Part shown: in pieces, positions 13,854 to 26,600 of the stretch
How positions within the stretch are numbered: position 1 is the stretch's first letter
How the letters are laid out: the number at the start of each line of letters is the position of its first letter
Assembly: GCF_003945595.2 (NCBI RefSeq)
Contig: NW_024104319.1
Coordinates: forward strand, 992,001-1,056,000
Origin: Pipra filicauda
Lineage: Eukaryota > Chordata > Aves > Passeriformes > Pipridae
Reading direction: 5' to 3'
Length of the DNA: 64,000 nt
Notes under the pieces: generated by a model
Databases searched by the model: none
Told to the model about the DNA's origin: nothing
Seen by the model: the letters and a program-made list of their open reading frames with translations, nothing else
Made by a program: the position numbers and the translations under genes

Positions 13854-14462
13854 TGTGCTGGTTTAAAGGTAAACCAGCAAGGGAAATGAACTCAAAAGAG
13901 AGATTATAAGTCAGAATAACAATTTAATAAAATAATACAAAGTACGATTATACAGACAAACAATTGGTTTTAACCCACAAAACCCAAATGTATAACCCAG
14001 CACCCTGGGGCATGAACAGAGTGGTGTTCTTTGGGCCCCCTGAGTCCAAAGTAAAAGCAGAGGGAAAAATCTGTTGGTGAGAGTGCTGTTGCAGTCCGGT
14101 CAAGAGTGGTGGTCTCAGTCTGGTTGAGAGTGGTGGTCACAGTCCTTCTCTGGATCCCACGACTGCTTAAAAAAAGTCCCAAGACTCCAAGATTATATAT
14201 CCTCTGGTTCAGGCAGGAATGCTCAGTACCTCCCTCAGGGTGGGGAGTTCCACACTGGGTGTAAGGACAGGAGCATCCTCTTATCTCGCAGGCCTCTTAA
14301 CACCCAGTTTATAGCCTGAGGAGTCAGGAGTGCTCTGGGCAGATGGTGTAAATGGTCTATTGATAACAGTTTCTGGGAAATGGCATGGAAGGCTATAGAA
14401 TACACAGTTTTGGATTACACCCATCCAGTGATGAACTGGTCCCAGCTGTTCTAACTAGGACA
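13854..14462 (-). mobile_element. solo LTR of an avian ERVL-like endogenous retrovirus
   Basis: A 609-bp unit begins TGTGCTGGTTTA and ends CTAACTAGGACA. It is flanked on both sides by CTAAG (13,849-13,853 and 14,463-14,467), a perfect 5-bp target site duplication. The TG...CA ends are imperfect inverted repeats. The minus orientation is preferred because read that way it starts TGTCCTAGTT, has a TATA-like TATATAAT (14,199 down to 14,192) and then an ATTAAA hexamer (13,928-13,923) near the end. No internal retroviral genes adjoin it, so this is a solo LTR left by recombination. Three degenerate 24-25-bp tandem units lie at 14,070-14,142. The element is certain from its ends and duplication; the family name is inferred. 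Confidence 0.88.
14070..14142. repeat. three degenerate 24-25-bp tandem units inside the LTR
   Basis: Units at 14,070-14,094, 14,095-14,118 and 14,119-14,142 share the pattern TC(T/C)G(T/G)T....GAGTG.TG.T..CAG. The second and third are closest to each other. They lie downstream of the TATA-like box in the minus-strand LTR orientation, that is, in the transcribed R/U5 part. Confidence 0.7.
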
Positions 14463-14467
14463 CTAAG
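14463..14467. repeat. target site duplication (right copy)
   Basis: CTAAG follows the terminal CA of the LTR and matches the left copy base for base. Confidence 0.85.
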
Positions 14468-17190
14468 CTGCACCTTCTTCCTCGAACACAGAAGCCATGA
14501 AACAGCTGCCTGAGTGGAGCAGGCAGACCCACTGCCCTCCCTCCTCTACAAAAGATCCCCTACAGTTCTCACAGGCAACGGGAAGTGGGAAGCTACCTGC
14601 TCAAGGGCACTTCCCAGGAAATGCAGTATTGCAGGCCGTAATGCAATCCCTAAAGAGCAAAAGCCTGACAAGAAGTAGCACTCTTTTCTTGTTAGTGAGC
14701 ACCTTCAGATGCCAGCTTCCTCTGCTCTGGCACCAGAACAGAAAAAACAACGAACTAAGTGATTTTCTAACAGGGGAAAGTTCTGCCAGAGGAAACAAAC
14801 TGAAGTAAAGCATTGCAAACACCGTTTTTCTGGCACAGAAACATCAATTTCTCCATCCGTGTTCCCAACCACTTTCAGTTGCTTCCTGAAATAAAAGAGT
14901 CCCCCAAGGTCCTCAGAAATGTCTGTGTCTTTGTTCCTGGCTCTCCTAAGTTTATCCAGTTTCTTTTATCATCTGCACACTGAAACTCTTGGCACAGTCA
15001 AGTGAAGTTGTTACTGCCCATCTGCTGGAAAAGCTCTGTTTGAAGGCAATAAAAACTGAATTTTGCATATACTTTTTTTTTTCTCACATATAATCCAGCA
15101 AGCTGAGCACATGGACAAGGTACTTCAAGAGTGTTGCAGTCAGGGCCAGGAGGTGGCATTTGTTTCTGTTCTGTGCAAAGTTCCGTCAACTGGGAGCCAA
15201 AAGATTCTATTACTAGAAAGCTTCAAGCTTGTGAGTTGTTTCTCCCATGGCACAACCTGACAACTCCCCATTCACAGTTTTCAGACAGGAGAGACTCCAG
15301 CTCCTGACATCTAGACACAATGAAGCTTCTGAAGAAGGACTTCCCAGAGCTTTGCAGAAACTTACTGCATATCATCCATCAGCACCTTTTTTTTTTTATC
15401 TACTACAGAAGTAGGCTCAAAGACCCTTTTACCCATTCTTTCAGATGGTTTATGTGAATTTCAGAAGGCATTGGTACCTAATGACTGAAAAGATTTTTTT
15501 TTCCCAAAACAACTTTCCAACTGTTTGGGGTTTTTTTCCAAGTGAGATAAGCCCTGGGATGACACAAAAGAGAAGAATCTTTCTCCACTGGTGAACTCCT
15601 ACTCTGTAACTCTCTTGTGCACGCAGAGATTTTGCACTTTGGTTGGCTTTCCTCCTGTGGTTTCAAAGGTTCCAAGTTTCCATTTGATTGGTGCTGTGAC
15701 TACATCTTTAGAGAAAGCCAACTCTACAGAGAAAGAACAATCTGGTAGCTGAAAAATTACCTAGAAAAACACATGTTGAGCCCTGTGACTTCTGGGGGAA
15801 GGTTGGAGATCTTAATATGTCTGTACACAAACACTGGTCATTTAAAGAATATACAGAGGACAGAGGAAAGATCTGTGGCGCTTTAACAGTTCTTTTTCTA
15901 TTGCCTAAAAGAAAATGCCTTTGTTATTGTGAGACCACTGTTGCTGAAAACTGAGCAGGAAATTATGGAATCAGTGATAACAACTTTGGAGAGGGGGGAA
16001 TTCACAGCTTTATTTTTTAGAACTTTGGAAGCCCTTATGGAGACAAGGTTATAATTTCTCTATTATATCAACCCAGAAATGATCACAAGGTGTTGAACAC
16101 TAAATGCATCCCTAGGCCACAAGCTGTTCAAGGTGGCAGTAATTACTTTTTTTTCTGTCTGTAAGGCCTTTAGTCTAATGAAGCCTTCACTCTGTTCTTC
16201 ACTCTATTAGTCACACCTAAAATGATAACTTTCTGCTATTACTACTGATGATTGCACTAGGCTTTTGGCAATGTTCTGTACTATGAGAGAAGTTTAACAT
16301 CCTATTCTTGGGGCAAGAACGGTACAGGAAGTTTTCTCACAAGATGTACTGCTTCATGAACAGCAGCTGCTGGAAGCAGCCAGGAGGGCAAGAGCTGAGG
16401 CATTCTTAGGGCAGATGGGATAGGCAGTCATGATGGCCAAAGGTGGCTGTAGAAAACTACTCTCGATGCACCCCTGCAATTAACAGCTAAGCATTTGCTT
16501 GCTTGTACACAGGCAGAGAATTAGGTATGCAGGCAGCAGCTTGTACTACCATGGATCCTTTTTTCTATCTGCCAGAGTAGTTCTCCACCTATCAAAAGCC
16601 ACCACAACAAGGGATAAATACCCTTACCACTGTGAACCTATCATCAATTCTCCTCTGCTGAAGAAAGTGACTTTGACCTGAAACCTAATAAATATGACCC
16701 GACTGTTTGTTTTGATGTTGCTGCTTCTTTATTTACAAATTGTTAACAAGGCAGTGGAAATTCTTCTCATTTTTTTCACTTTATGAATTAGTTTAACCAA
16801 AAATCAGACTATGGATACTTTTACGCCCTTCCCAAAATGCAGCATTCTGTCCCTAGTTTTCCCATTATCCCTGAATATCTTTTCATTTGTCACGTAAGTT
16901 CCTTCATGCAACTTCTGTCTTTACTCTTCTGCCACTCACAGTAGAGAATTGAAATCTCCTCTGTTCCTCTTTGCCTCAAGCTCTAAAGGACAATGAATAC
17001 CCTACGTGGCTGCTTCTTCCTCTTCTTTTCTTTCCAGCATGTTCTCAGGCAAATCATCTATTATTATGGCCTAGTTAATGTGTCCAGACTCTGCTGCTGA
17101 CTGGGAACCTCTCTAGAGAAGACCAGGTAACCAAGAGTCAGAATCATGAGATCTGGGGAGTCACAGACCTGCAAGCATGCTCTCTGTATT
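14468..17190. other. non-coding, no gene recognised
   Basis: No exon or repeat was identified. The open frame at 14,497-14,808 (103 codons, plus) has no recognisable domain or splice context. Confidence 0.45.
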
Positions 17191-17860
17191 TCATAGAATC
17201 ATAGAATCACAAAATCATGGAATCATAGAATCATAGAATCAGCTGGGTTGGAAGGGACCTCTGAGATCATCAAGTCCAACCCTTGATCCAACACCACCGT
17301 GGTTACCAGACCATGGCACTGATGCCACATCCAGTCTCATCTTAAAAACCTCCAGGGATGGTGAATCCACCACTTCCCTGGGCAGCCCATTCCAATGTCT
17401 GATTACTCTCTCTGTAAAAAATTTCTTCCTAATATCTAACCTAAAACTGCCCTGGCACAACTTAACACCGTGCCCTCTTGTCCTACTTCTGGTTGCCTGG
17501 GAGAAGAGACCAACCCCACCTGGCTACAGCCTCCTGTCAGGGAGTTGTAGAGAGTGAGGAGGTCTCCCCTGAACCTCCTTGTCTCCAGGCTGAACAACCC
17601 CAGCTCCCTCAGCCTCTCCTTATAGGACTTGTGTTCAAGTCCCTTCACCAGCCCTGTTGCTCTTCTCTGGACCTGCTCCAGCCCCTCCATGTCCTTCCTG
17701 AACTGAGGGCCCAGAACTGGACACAGCACTCCAGGTGTGGCCTCACCAGTGCTGAGTGCAGGGGAAGAATCATTTCCCTGAAGCTGTTGGCCACACTGTT
17801 CCTGATCCAGGCCAGGATCCACTGGCCTTCTTGGCCACCTGGGCACACTGCTGGCTCAAA
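17191..17860 (-). mobile_element. CR1 LINE fragment, 5'-truncated
   Basis: This is an inverted CR1 3' end. It starts on the plus strand with six TCATAGAA-type octamers (17,191-17,238), then GGTTGGAAGGGACCTC and the 3' UTR. On the minus strand it then encodes the last part of ORF2, with residues such as [33 protein letters not shown] and [18 protein letters not shown]. The coding part is split between two frames (17,239-17,460 and 17,436-17,846), so a frameshift lies near 17,450. Truncation near 17,860 leaves no reverse transcriptase core, so it cannot move by itself. Confidence 0.92.
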
Positions 17861-20800
17861 TTGGAAAATTAGCAAGAAGTCTTCTAATCAACAGAGATGA
17901 CAGGGACATGGATAAAACACAGACACTGAGGACAGGTCATAGTGGCATTTGTGAAGGAAATCTGTACCTTACAAACTTATTGCTGTTCTTGGGCTGGCTT
18001 GGGAAACACGCCAGCTTGAAACACTTTTGATGGCTTGCAATGCAGTCCTCAATGGATATGACTCTACAGTGGGATTACAAGCTAAAGCCCTCACACAGAC
18101 TTCAATAAATGGTTAAAAGAGAAAAGAAAAAGAGCAGAAGAAAGCAGTGGTTTTTTTCCAGCAGAGGAAAACCTCAAGAGAGGTGCATATTACTGACCTT
18201 TGCTTTTCAACACAGACTCAAATAAGCTTGTAAAAGGTCAGGAGAGAAGCAGGGAGGCCAGAGACTTCACTAGCCTAATCACAGTTATCCAGACAAGAGC
18301 TGACTTTGCATAAAGATCTGGCAATATTGAGTGACTAGGTAGTAAAAGAGCAGATTAAATTCTATGTGGATAAGCATTAAATTATGCATATGGGCTGGAA
18401 AAAACGCCATTGATTTAATGTATAAAATTATGGTGTTTTAGCTAACAAAAACCACTCAGGAATGGTATCTTGGCTGATGATACACCAAAACCACCTGAGC
18501 ACGTTCTGTGCTCAGCAGTAGTCAAAACCATCATGTATTCAGAACTACTACACAAGAAGTAGAAGACATTGCAGAGAACATAATTATTATCTTCCTGTAT
18601 AAGTGAATAAATCTTGAATGCTCTCTTCAAATTTTTCCTGGAGCTCAAGAAAATATCATGGATTTACAAAAGGTACTGAGACGGCGAGAGGGGTGATCAG
18701 ATTCTGTTTAAGAAATATACCCCAAAGACATTTGGAACAGAGGGAGGAGCTTACAACATTGACTGCTAGGCCTTCTAATACAAAACCAGGAAAGGGGGAG
18801 CTAGGTAAATTGACAGGAGACTCAGAGAGAGTGTCCAAGAAATACTCATTCAACTGAGTATTTTCCTCTGGAAAAAAGTTGGGTATATCAGATGAATGTA
18901 TCTGTCATAAGTTCAAAACAAATGAAAGGAAGTGACTTTCAAAACATATAATTTTTCTGTGTGAGATAATACCTGTGTATTATCTGTAGATTCCCTACTA
19001 CAGGATGCTAGAGGTTTATGCAATTTTACCTGGAGAAATTTGCTTGTAAAAGTCAGTACAGGGCAGCTAACCTACATCTGATACCTGCTAGAGTCCAGGA
19101 AAGAGTGTTGAGAAAGAATCATGCTTGACCCATTCTTATAAGTCTCTTGGTATCAGCTGCTAACAGGGATACTGAGCCAGGGCCAGACCTTTGGTCTAAT
19201 TGAGGTCAGTTGAACTTACTTTCTTAGGCTCTTGTGCTGGCAAAAAAGCTTCCAGAAGGATTAAAGCACTACCATTCTAAGCAATAGGATAGGGGGTTTG
19301 AATCTGCCAGAGCCCATTAGCAAGTTCCAAAAGATCCTCTCTGTTTTTGTGTCACATCTAAGGCTGAAGTTGACATTATTTTCTCCTGTGGACAAGCAAA
19401 AGTTGCAATGATAACTCACTACAACTGCAGACCTACAGTTAGATAAGTATATAACTACAGAACACTAGTCTAGCTATAGACCACCACTTGCTTCCCTGAT
19501 CTGTTAACTGTTGTCATTGCATTTATTCCTTATGCACCAGCATAGCACAACATCTTAGAGACAGCAGTACAGAGCATGAAGGAAATAGAGGCAACAGATG
19601 GAGGAAGGAGGAATTTACGGGGTTAAATAACTCTCAATGACACTGTTGTCATTCTATGCAGCACATTTTCTATTCGACGTCCAAATCTACCTAATTACAG
19701 ATTAAAATTATATTTATAATATATATTATATATATTATATATATATATGATGGAATAGCAACACCTGCCAAAATCAATAATGTCAAAAGGTGGACATAAT
19801 TAAAAACAATACAATTGTAATCCCACCAGGAATCGGCTCTGGCATGCTGTAGGAAACAACTTGAAACAGTGCTGTTCCAGTGGGTTCACCAACATCCGGA
19901 CTAAGCTACGGCCACTTTCTAAGTTTTGCAATTGCTCCAATTAAGTAACACTATTTTCTTCTTATCTGCACTTTCCCCTAAAGAAAAAAGTGCTCATTCC
20001 CATATAACCTCAAGGGGCACAGGTTCCATGTGTTGTGAGTCTCATCATAAATCAAACTGTCTCCCCCCATGCTATGCACCCCATTTTCACTAAAAGTTTC
20101 AAAGTTTTACACTTAAGTTGCTGCAGTTTGTGCCAGAGACAGGTTTAAAACAGAAGTGAATGCTGTGAGCAGCTGAGGTCTTTAGCAGTCTCCCCATCTC
20201 TTTTATTTCCATTTTCAGGTGCACTTTATGCTTTCTTGATTTAGAAGTGATGGACCAATAACAGCATATGTTATCATATCATGAGGAAGGCTCTAAACTT
20301 TACTTCTTCTAGATGAACCAGGAGAATTTTCTTTTCTCCCTCTCAGAGTATCTACTTTCCAGAGGTGGGAGACAAGCATACTCAAGCAGATCTCATGAGT
20401 GTGATGACAAATGAAATTCACTTATCAGACAGAAGAATCACAAATCTGAACAGGCCAATCTTCTGAAGCTCTCTGCAGAGTTATCATTGAAATGTGTACT
20501 TATTTCCCCTCATCCATAATGTGCCCTGCACACACACGTTGTGCAGTGAACCTGAAGGATCAGATTGCTGCAACAAGGTCCTAGTCAGGGAGGGGGAAAA
20601 GTCTCCTTGGTTTTGCTAATTAAAATTCTTCCCTTCAAATGTTGATATGGCTATCAAGATTTCCAAGTACCTTTCTGTCCACCTCCTCTTGTGCAGTTGC
20701 AGGAGAGCCATCCCAGGCAGTCCTCTCCAACTTCTTGGTGTCAGGACTCTTACACATGCAGAACAGAGCTGCTGATTACTAAACAAAATGTTTGCAAGAT

Positions 20801-22854
20801 GGGTTATACAGGTTGTGGCTCCAACTGCTAGGCTGCATACCAAGCAACACTCCAAGTTTCATTGCTATGAACTCTTCTTTTGAACAGTGTTCAGTCTGTT
20901 ACCCCACGAGGAAGAGAAGTCAGAAGGCAAGGCCTCGGAACAGCTTCCTCAGAAACTTCCTCCCAGCTCAAGGATTGGTCTTGGAGACCTAACCAATAAC
21001 AACGGCCATGTCTCCATCAGGTGGAAAGGGCTGCCTTTGTAGATGTTAATTAATATCTTACAACATCAGCAGCATGGCAGAGGAGGAGGGAGCCAAAGGG
21101 AAGGTGAAATTTAAAGCCAGTCACAGCTTAGTGGAGGGTTAGTGTCCAATATTTGTCCACCAGCCTGCAGACCCTGGAAGGATTTCATTCTGTACCAGCC
21201 CAAAGGGACACAATTTGCCTACTGCATGTGACAAAGCTTCTGTGGAGGATGCTTCTCCCCAGCCCTCCTCAAGTCTTTTACACCCCCAGAGGGGTCAATT
21301 CCCTTAGCCACATCTATTGACAAGCCCAGCCACTCCTGCAGCAAGGCTTCTCTGTGATGTGAAAACAACCTTCCTGTGTTTCTGGAGATGGAATAAGAGG
21401 GTGCTGTCATGCTCCACTGCAGATTGCTTCAGGTTTGTCCACGCTGAATTGCTCTCTTAGTCAAAAGCCGTGTTGAGATTTCCGATGCTCCAAGCCAAGG
21501 ATCCATCAAGCAATAACCAAGGAAGTGTGAAGTACAGTATTTCACTCAGAGCCACCCTGCGTGATTGGACTTAGTCTGTACTCCCGTGCTGTTCAAGGGA
21601 ACTTGCATGCAGTCGTGACAGAGATATCACTTCCTCATAACTTTTATGATTAGTTTGTCATAATATGATGCTCTTTTTGTCTTCCCCCAGCAGAGAGCTG
21701 TCAACAACTCAAACACTTGTCCCCCATTTAATCCTCACCGTGACCAACTTTATTACTCATTTCTCTGGTAAGAAAGCAGGGCTCCAAACAAAAGCACTCA
21801 AAACTCTTCACCAGTACTCACTGAGTACTGCAAACTTAGCAAATAGTGGTTGTGACTGCACCAAAACATTCTGATGGTCACAAACGGAAATGATTTGTCC
21901 TTCCTATTTCTGAGCTTCTTTCTTTGTCTCTTGCTCAGTTGGAAATGAAGACCAGCTCCATAGAAAATGTGAGGATCCCATCCACTCTATTGCAAATTCC
22001 ATACAAGAACATAGAACAGAAGACAAACACTATTCCTAACCAGAGAAAAATATTTTATCTGTAAGTCCATGAGCAGCATGTTTTAGTTCAAAGTCTAGTG
22101 TAACTTTTCCTCAATGAAAACAGTTATTTTCATCCATTTCTTACAGCTTGGCAGTATAATAAAAAAATATCTATTCTGATACTCAGTTTTTCTAAGGTAT
22201 CTAGCAGCAATAAATCATAGAGAAATAAGAAAAGAAAGTATCAAAATATACAGTGGTACTTTCCCCTGTACTAAATCACCAACATGACTTCCTGGGTCTT
22301 GATAGGCTGAAAAGTTTAATTAAAAAAGAACACACTTATCAGACCAGTTGCAGAAAACTCATTTTAGCATGAAATTTAAGATAGGAACTGTCTCTCCTGG
22401 GGCAACTGTAATTCTCTTTTTTCAGCTGATGTCTGGAAGCAGACTAAGCAAAGCCAAGATATAAAGGAGTTAGACTAAAGAAGAGAGCCAGAAAAGGTGC
22501 AATGACATTCTCTGCATTAATAAAGCAATGAGACAATGGCTTGCACACTCAAATAAGGTGAATACACCACAAGTTTGCAGGAAAAGATTAATAAACTTTA
22601 GGTTAATAAGATAGATTAATAAACTTTGTTCTGCACTGAATTAAGAGATATTCTAACATAAACTGTAGCATCACACAGAAGAGATATTTCCTGGCTATAC
22701 TTGTAGGGGTGATTTTGCTTTTTCCTTTTTTATTATCCACCCAAATGACATTACTGCAGTGTGACTTTCAGGCTCTGGCCAGCAAAATTAGGTAATGGAA
22801 TTTAGGTGGCAGATAAAGTCATCGATCGGTGCCCAAGTAGTTTCGTCAGCGTAT
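17861..22854. other. non-coding, no gene recognised
   Basis: About 5 kb of AT-rich sequence with one AT microsatellite and a 15-bp direct repeat, AGATTAATAAACTTT, at 22,585 and 22,613. No exon, RNA gene or dated transposon was recognised. Confidence 0.45.
19709..19750. repeat. AT-rich microsatellite
   Basis: A run of TATAT/ATATT repeats of about 40 bp with no C or G. It is self-complementary, could extrude a cruciform, and is likely polymorphic in length. Confidence 0.8.
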
Positions 22855-23090
22855 CTTGGATAATTCTGCCAGCCGGGCTGGCTCGTAGCACAAACCAGAG
22901 GCAGCTGAAGCAGCCGGCCACCCTCACAGGAGGATGGTGACAGGGGCCACTGCCCAGGGACCTGCGGAGGCGGTGCTGGCTCTGGGGGGAGACGCGGGGT
23001 GAGGAGCGCGAACAGCCGGGGCAGGGGCTCTGATCTTCCCCTTCCACAGGCGTCACCTCCCTCTTCCCTGTGGGAATGGGCTGGTCAGGG
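22855..23090. other. isolated CpG-rich patch of unknown origin
   Basis: An AT-rich neighbourhood is interrupted by about 235 bp with many CpG sites, including GACGCGGGGTGAGGAGCGCG and AGCCGGGGC near 22,990-23,020. An open frame of 103 codons crosses it on the minus strand (22,802-23,113), rich in Pro, Ser and Arg, with no domain I recognise. It directly abuts the CR1 fragment but lies beyond its 3' end, so it is not CR1 coding sequence. It could be a small unmethylated regulatory element, a GC-rich repeat or an exon of an unknown transcript. Confidence 0.4.
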
Positions 23091-23189
23091 GTGTTAAAAT
23101 TCCAGGACAGCACGGCGATTTTGTCAAAGGTGGATTTTATGGTGACTCAGTGAGATTGCTGGGGGTGGGGGTACAATGCAGGTGGAGAC

Positions 23190-23637
23190 TCACAGAGATT
23201 GGAAAAGTCTTCTGAGATCATAGGGTCCAACCTCTGACCCAACACCACTGTGCCAATGAGACCACAGCACTAAGTGTCATGTCCAGTCCTTTCTTAAACA
23301 CCTCCAGTGATGGTGGCTCCATCACCTCCCTGGCCAGTCCATTCCAGCGTCTAATCACCCTTTCTGTGTAGAAATTCCTCCTAATGCCCAATCTAAACCT
23401 CCCTTGGTACGTCTTGAGACTATGTCCCCTTGTCCTGTCACAATTCGCCTGGGAGAGGAGGCTGACTCCCACCTGGCTACAACCTCCTTTCAGAGAGTTG
23501 TAGAGACTGACAAGGTCACCTCTGAGCATCCTTTTTTCCAGGCCAAACAACCTCATCTCCCTCAGCTGCTCCTCATTGGACTTGTGCTCCAGACCCTTCA
23601 CCGGCTCCACTGCCCTTCTCTGGATTCGCTCCAGAAG
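23190..23637 (-). mobile_element. CR1 LINE fragment, 5'-truncated
   Basis: On the plus strand it begins with GATTGGAAAAGTC and GTCCAACCTCTGACCCAACA, which is the inverted CR1 3' UTR. On the minus strand a single frame still reads the end of ORF2 without a stop for about 140 codons, with blocks such as [35 protein letters not shown] and RRWNGLAREVMEPPSLEVF. The terminal octamers are missing or eroded. Truncation near 23,637 removes the reverse transcriptase and endonuclease. Confidence 0.9.
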
Positions 23638-26600
23638 AAGGAGACTTGTGAGAAAGCAGTCTTGTTCCAGCACCAAGGGGAAAGCCCACAACTACAGGTT
23701 TCCCCAGAACCAGAAACAGTAATTTCTGTACAAAAAATACGCCTCCTGTATAAAAATACTCCTGGGCTAAGAGTCTTAAATGCCTTCCACACTGAAAATG
23801 CATCATCCAAAGTAGGTTGTATGGGAGAGAAAAGTTACGTGTGAATCACTGCACTACCATTATACATGTATTTAATTAAATACACTATTCTCCCAAGAGG
23901 AGATATGAGTATTCTCATGAGAACTGTAAGGAATGGATACGTGAAAAGAAACACTGAAGATTTTTATATAACTAAAAGCTAAGCTAATAACTAAAAGCTA
24001 AATGGATCACCTTTTTCCTTAACAGAAGATACTTTATTAAGTAAAAAAAGTGATCCAAAAGGGAATGATAATTTTTTGAAGCCCCAATATATTACTCAGT
24101 AATGTTAATATATGTTTCTTTGCCTGGATTTACAAAACAGCTATAGACTGCCAAAAGATATATATGTTTACTACTACAGCTCTGCTGGGAGATTCTCAGT
24201 AGCAGTTTATACTGGCAGGTCAGGGAACGCAGAAGAAATATTAACACTGAAAATGTTTGGGTGGTGAGCCTCCCATTTCAGCTGCCTTTCTAAAAGAAAT
24301 CTAACACGAATTTTTGTTCAAGCAACCCATGAGAATCCTACAGCAGATCCGAATGAATGAAATAACCTAGAAACCAAGATCAGAAAAGATTCTCATGACA
24401 ACGATACCTCAGTCATTAGGATTGTTTTACCTGTCCACATCTAGACAGCAGTACTAACCAGGGTCATGGGAGAAATCAATCAGCAGTGCCTGTGGACTTG
24501 CACCCCTCCCAGGTTATCTCTGTTAGAGGCTCTGACTGATGCACTCTTCAGTCTTTGCAGCCACAGTCTGAAAAACACAGTCTGCATGCAATGAGGATGC
24601 AGATCTGTGATGACAGGGAAGTTTTACTCAATTTTTCACCTGCCCTCTGGCCAGACCCCGATGCTCTGCATGGTGGCTTTGGCTGCTGATGGCACTATGC
24701 TGCTGGGCAACTGCACAGACATTCAAGTCAAGGGACTGTTTTCTTCTGAAAATCCAAAGGAGATGCATGTCAGTCAGTCAGCTTATCAAAGCATGGCACT
24801 GCCTAGAGCCTAGTTGTCCAAATGACAAGGCAAAGAGAGGAAAGGAAAAAGGACAATTTCTTCTACAATGTAGTAAACTTTGATAACTTCCAAAAAGTGC
24901 TGCTGTAAGTGGTCTCAGAGTCACTAAGAAATGGAGAAGGACACTCCACAGTTCAAATGCTATACCATGGCCAACGAGCTGGTGCCCTCTCTCTAGCAGT
25001 CATGTATCGGCCCTTTACCATAAAGCTATGGGAAGAAATCAAACAGGCAGTGGACAGAGTCAACTATGGATTTGACTATTCAGTGTTTGATCAGTTTGGG
25101 AAATGCTAAGGCTCATGTAGGTGGTCCACAAAAGGAGAAGTTGTGAAATAAATGCACCTTGAGGCTGAACCAGCCTCTTCCCTCTCTCTCTCTCAGAGAG
25201 AATCATGACTTCTCAGAGAGAAGTCAGTGTCTGATGCCTTTAAAATTTTCAAGTGCTGTCTTGTGTCTCACATGTAATACTACTGGACAGCACCACCATG
25301 TCACTGGTCAAAACATGAGACACGTCTTTAATTTTGCAGATGTCAATCTCTCAGTAGCATTTCTGACAGTTCTGAATTTTTATTTTTTCTTTTTTTTTTT
25401 TTCAAAGAAGAAAAGGGTATCCAGAAGATCTGAGGCCTTAAGAGAAAAACCTGGATTGTTTGTGTGCCTTCTCTGTGTTGTACCATCTGAAACAGTAAAA
25501 GCCTTTCAAAAGCACTGCAGGAAGGAACCTGCTGAATTTTCTGTGCTCTGGGAGAAGGTCTGAAGGGCAACAAGTAAAGAATCCAGTGATTCTTTCTTTC
25601 TATCATTACATGTCCTTTGCTAAATCTTGAATAGAGGTGTTGCCAACAGAGCATTCTGGTTCAGAGTTCATGTAGTGACATATAAAGGTAACTCACGACC
25701 TTGGTGATTAGGTCATACACTCCATCCCACTGTCCCATCCGATCATCCATCTGTTTGTGAATTTGCCTTCAGGGAGCCGCACAGCAGGCTTGATTCTCAT
25801 TCCTTTCAAACAGTGCCACTTCCCGGTTTAACTGAACCATTGCACTTCTTCATTTCTAAGAAAAGCTGGGATGTGGACTAGACATGTTTTCCCAGACAGG
25901 AACCACTCCAGGAATCCAGTTTGCATTATTGTAACTGGCTGAAATCCCAGATCTGATGGTAAGTCTTCTCAAAACAGCAGAAAGTCCGACATTCTCCTGT
26001 CAAAGTTTGTTCATATCCTGAAGAAAGTTTCAGTAACTGTTTCAAGACCAGCCTAGTCAGTCCCAAATCCTCCATTTACTCTTGCTAACTAAATTTACAG
26101 AACAGCCACTGAGCTACAGCATGCTTCAAATGTCCCCTGCTAGCTCCCTGGGACAGATGGGAGATTTTCTACTCATTACAGAGCTAATATACTACTAGAT
26201 TAGCCTCCTCAATTTTACATCTTTCTACTATCTTCACATCACTTTGAATATTCCTTCAGAAAGTTAAATAAAATTCACAGCTATGAAAAACTCAGGAATT
26301 TCTGCTGACATCTAAACTGAAAGTTTGCTAGGGCCAACAGTTAATTTGCTTCAGATATTAGCTATGAAACCTCACAGAATCCTGCAGTCCTCCAGTGTCT
26401 CTCCAAGTCAGGCAATGGTCACCTGCAGGTTTAAAAAAGAAATATTTAAATATGAAGGGACACTACACTATGAATATTTAATCGCTTGCATTCATTGCTT
26501 CTTAGGGTACCACAAATATTTGGAGAACATCGTCTCTGTCTTTCTCCAAATGTCAGACAGGTGGTGCTAATGAAACTGCAGTGGGTGGGTATTAAAAATA

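Noticed and set aside
22802..23113. 103-codon minus-strand open frame over the CpG-rich patch
   Set aside because: GC-rich sequence lacks stops by composition; no domain, splice context or homology could be recognised.
24909..25109. Open frame of 66 codons with a segment reminiscent of a retroviral capsid (RPFTIKLWEEIKQAVD)
   Set aside because: The resemblance is weak, the frame is short, and no flanking gag, pol or LTR sequence was seen.
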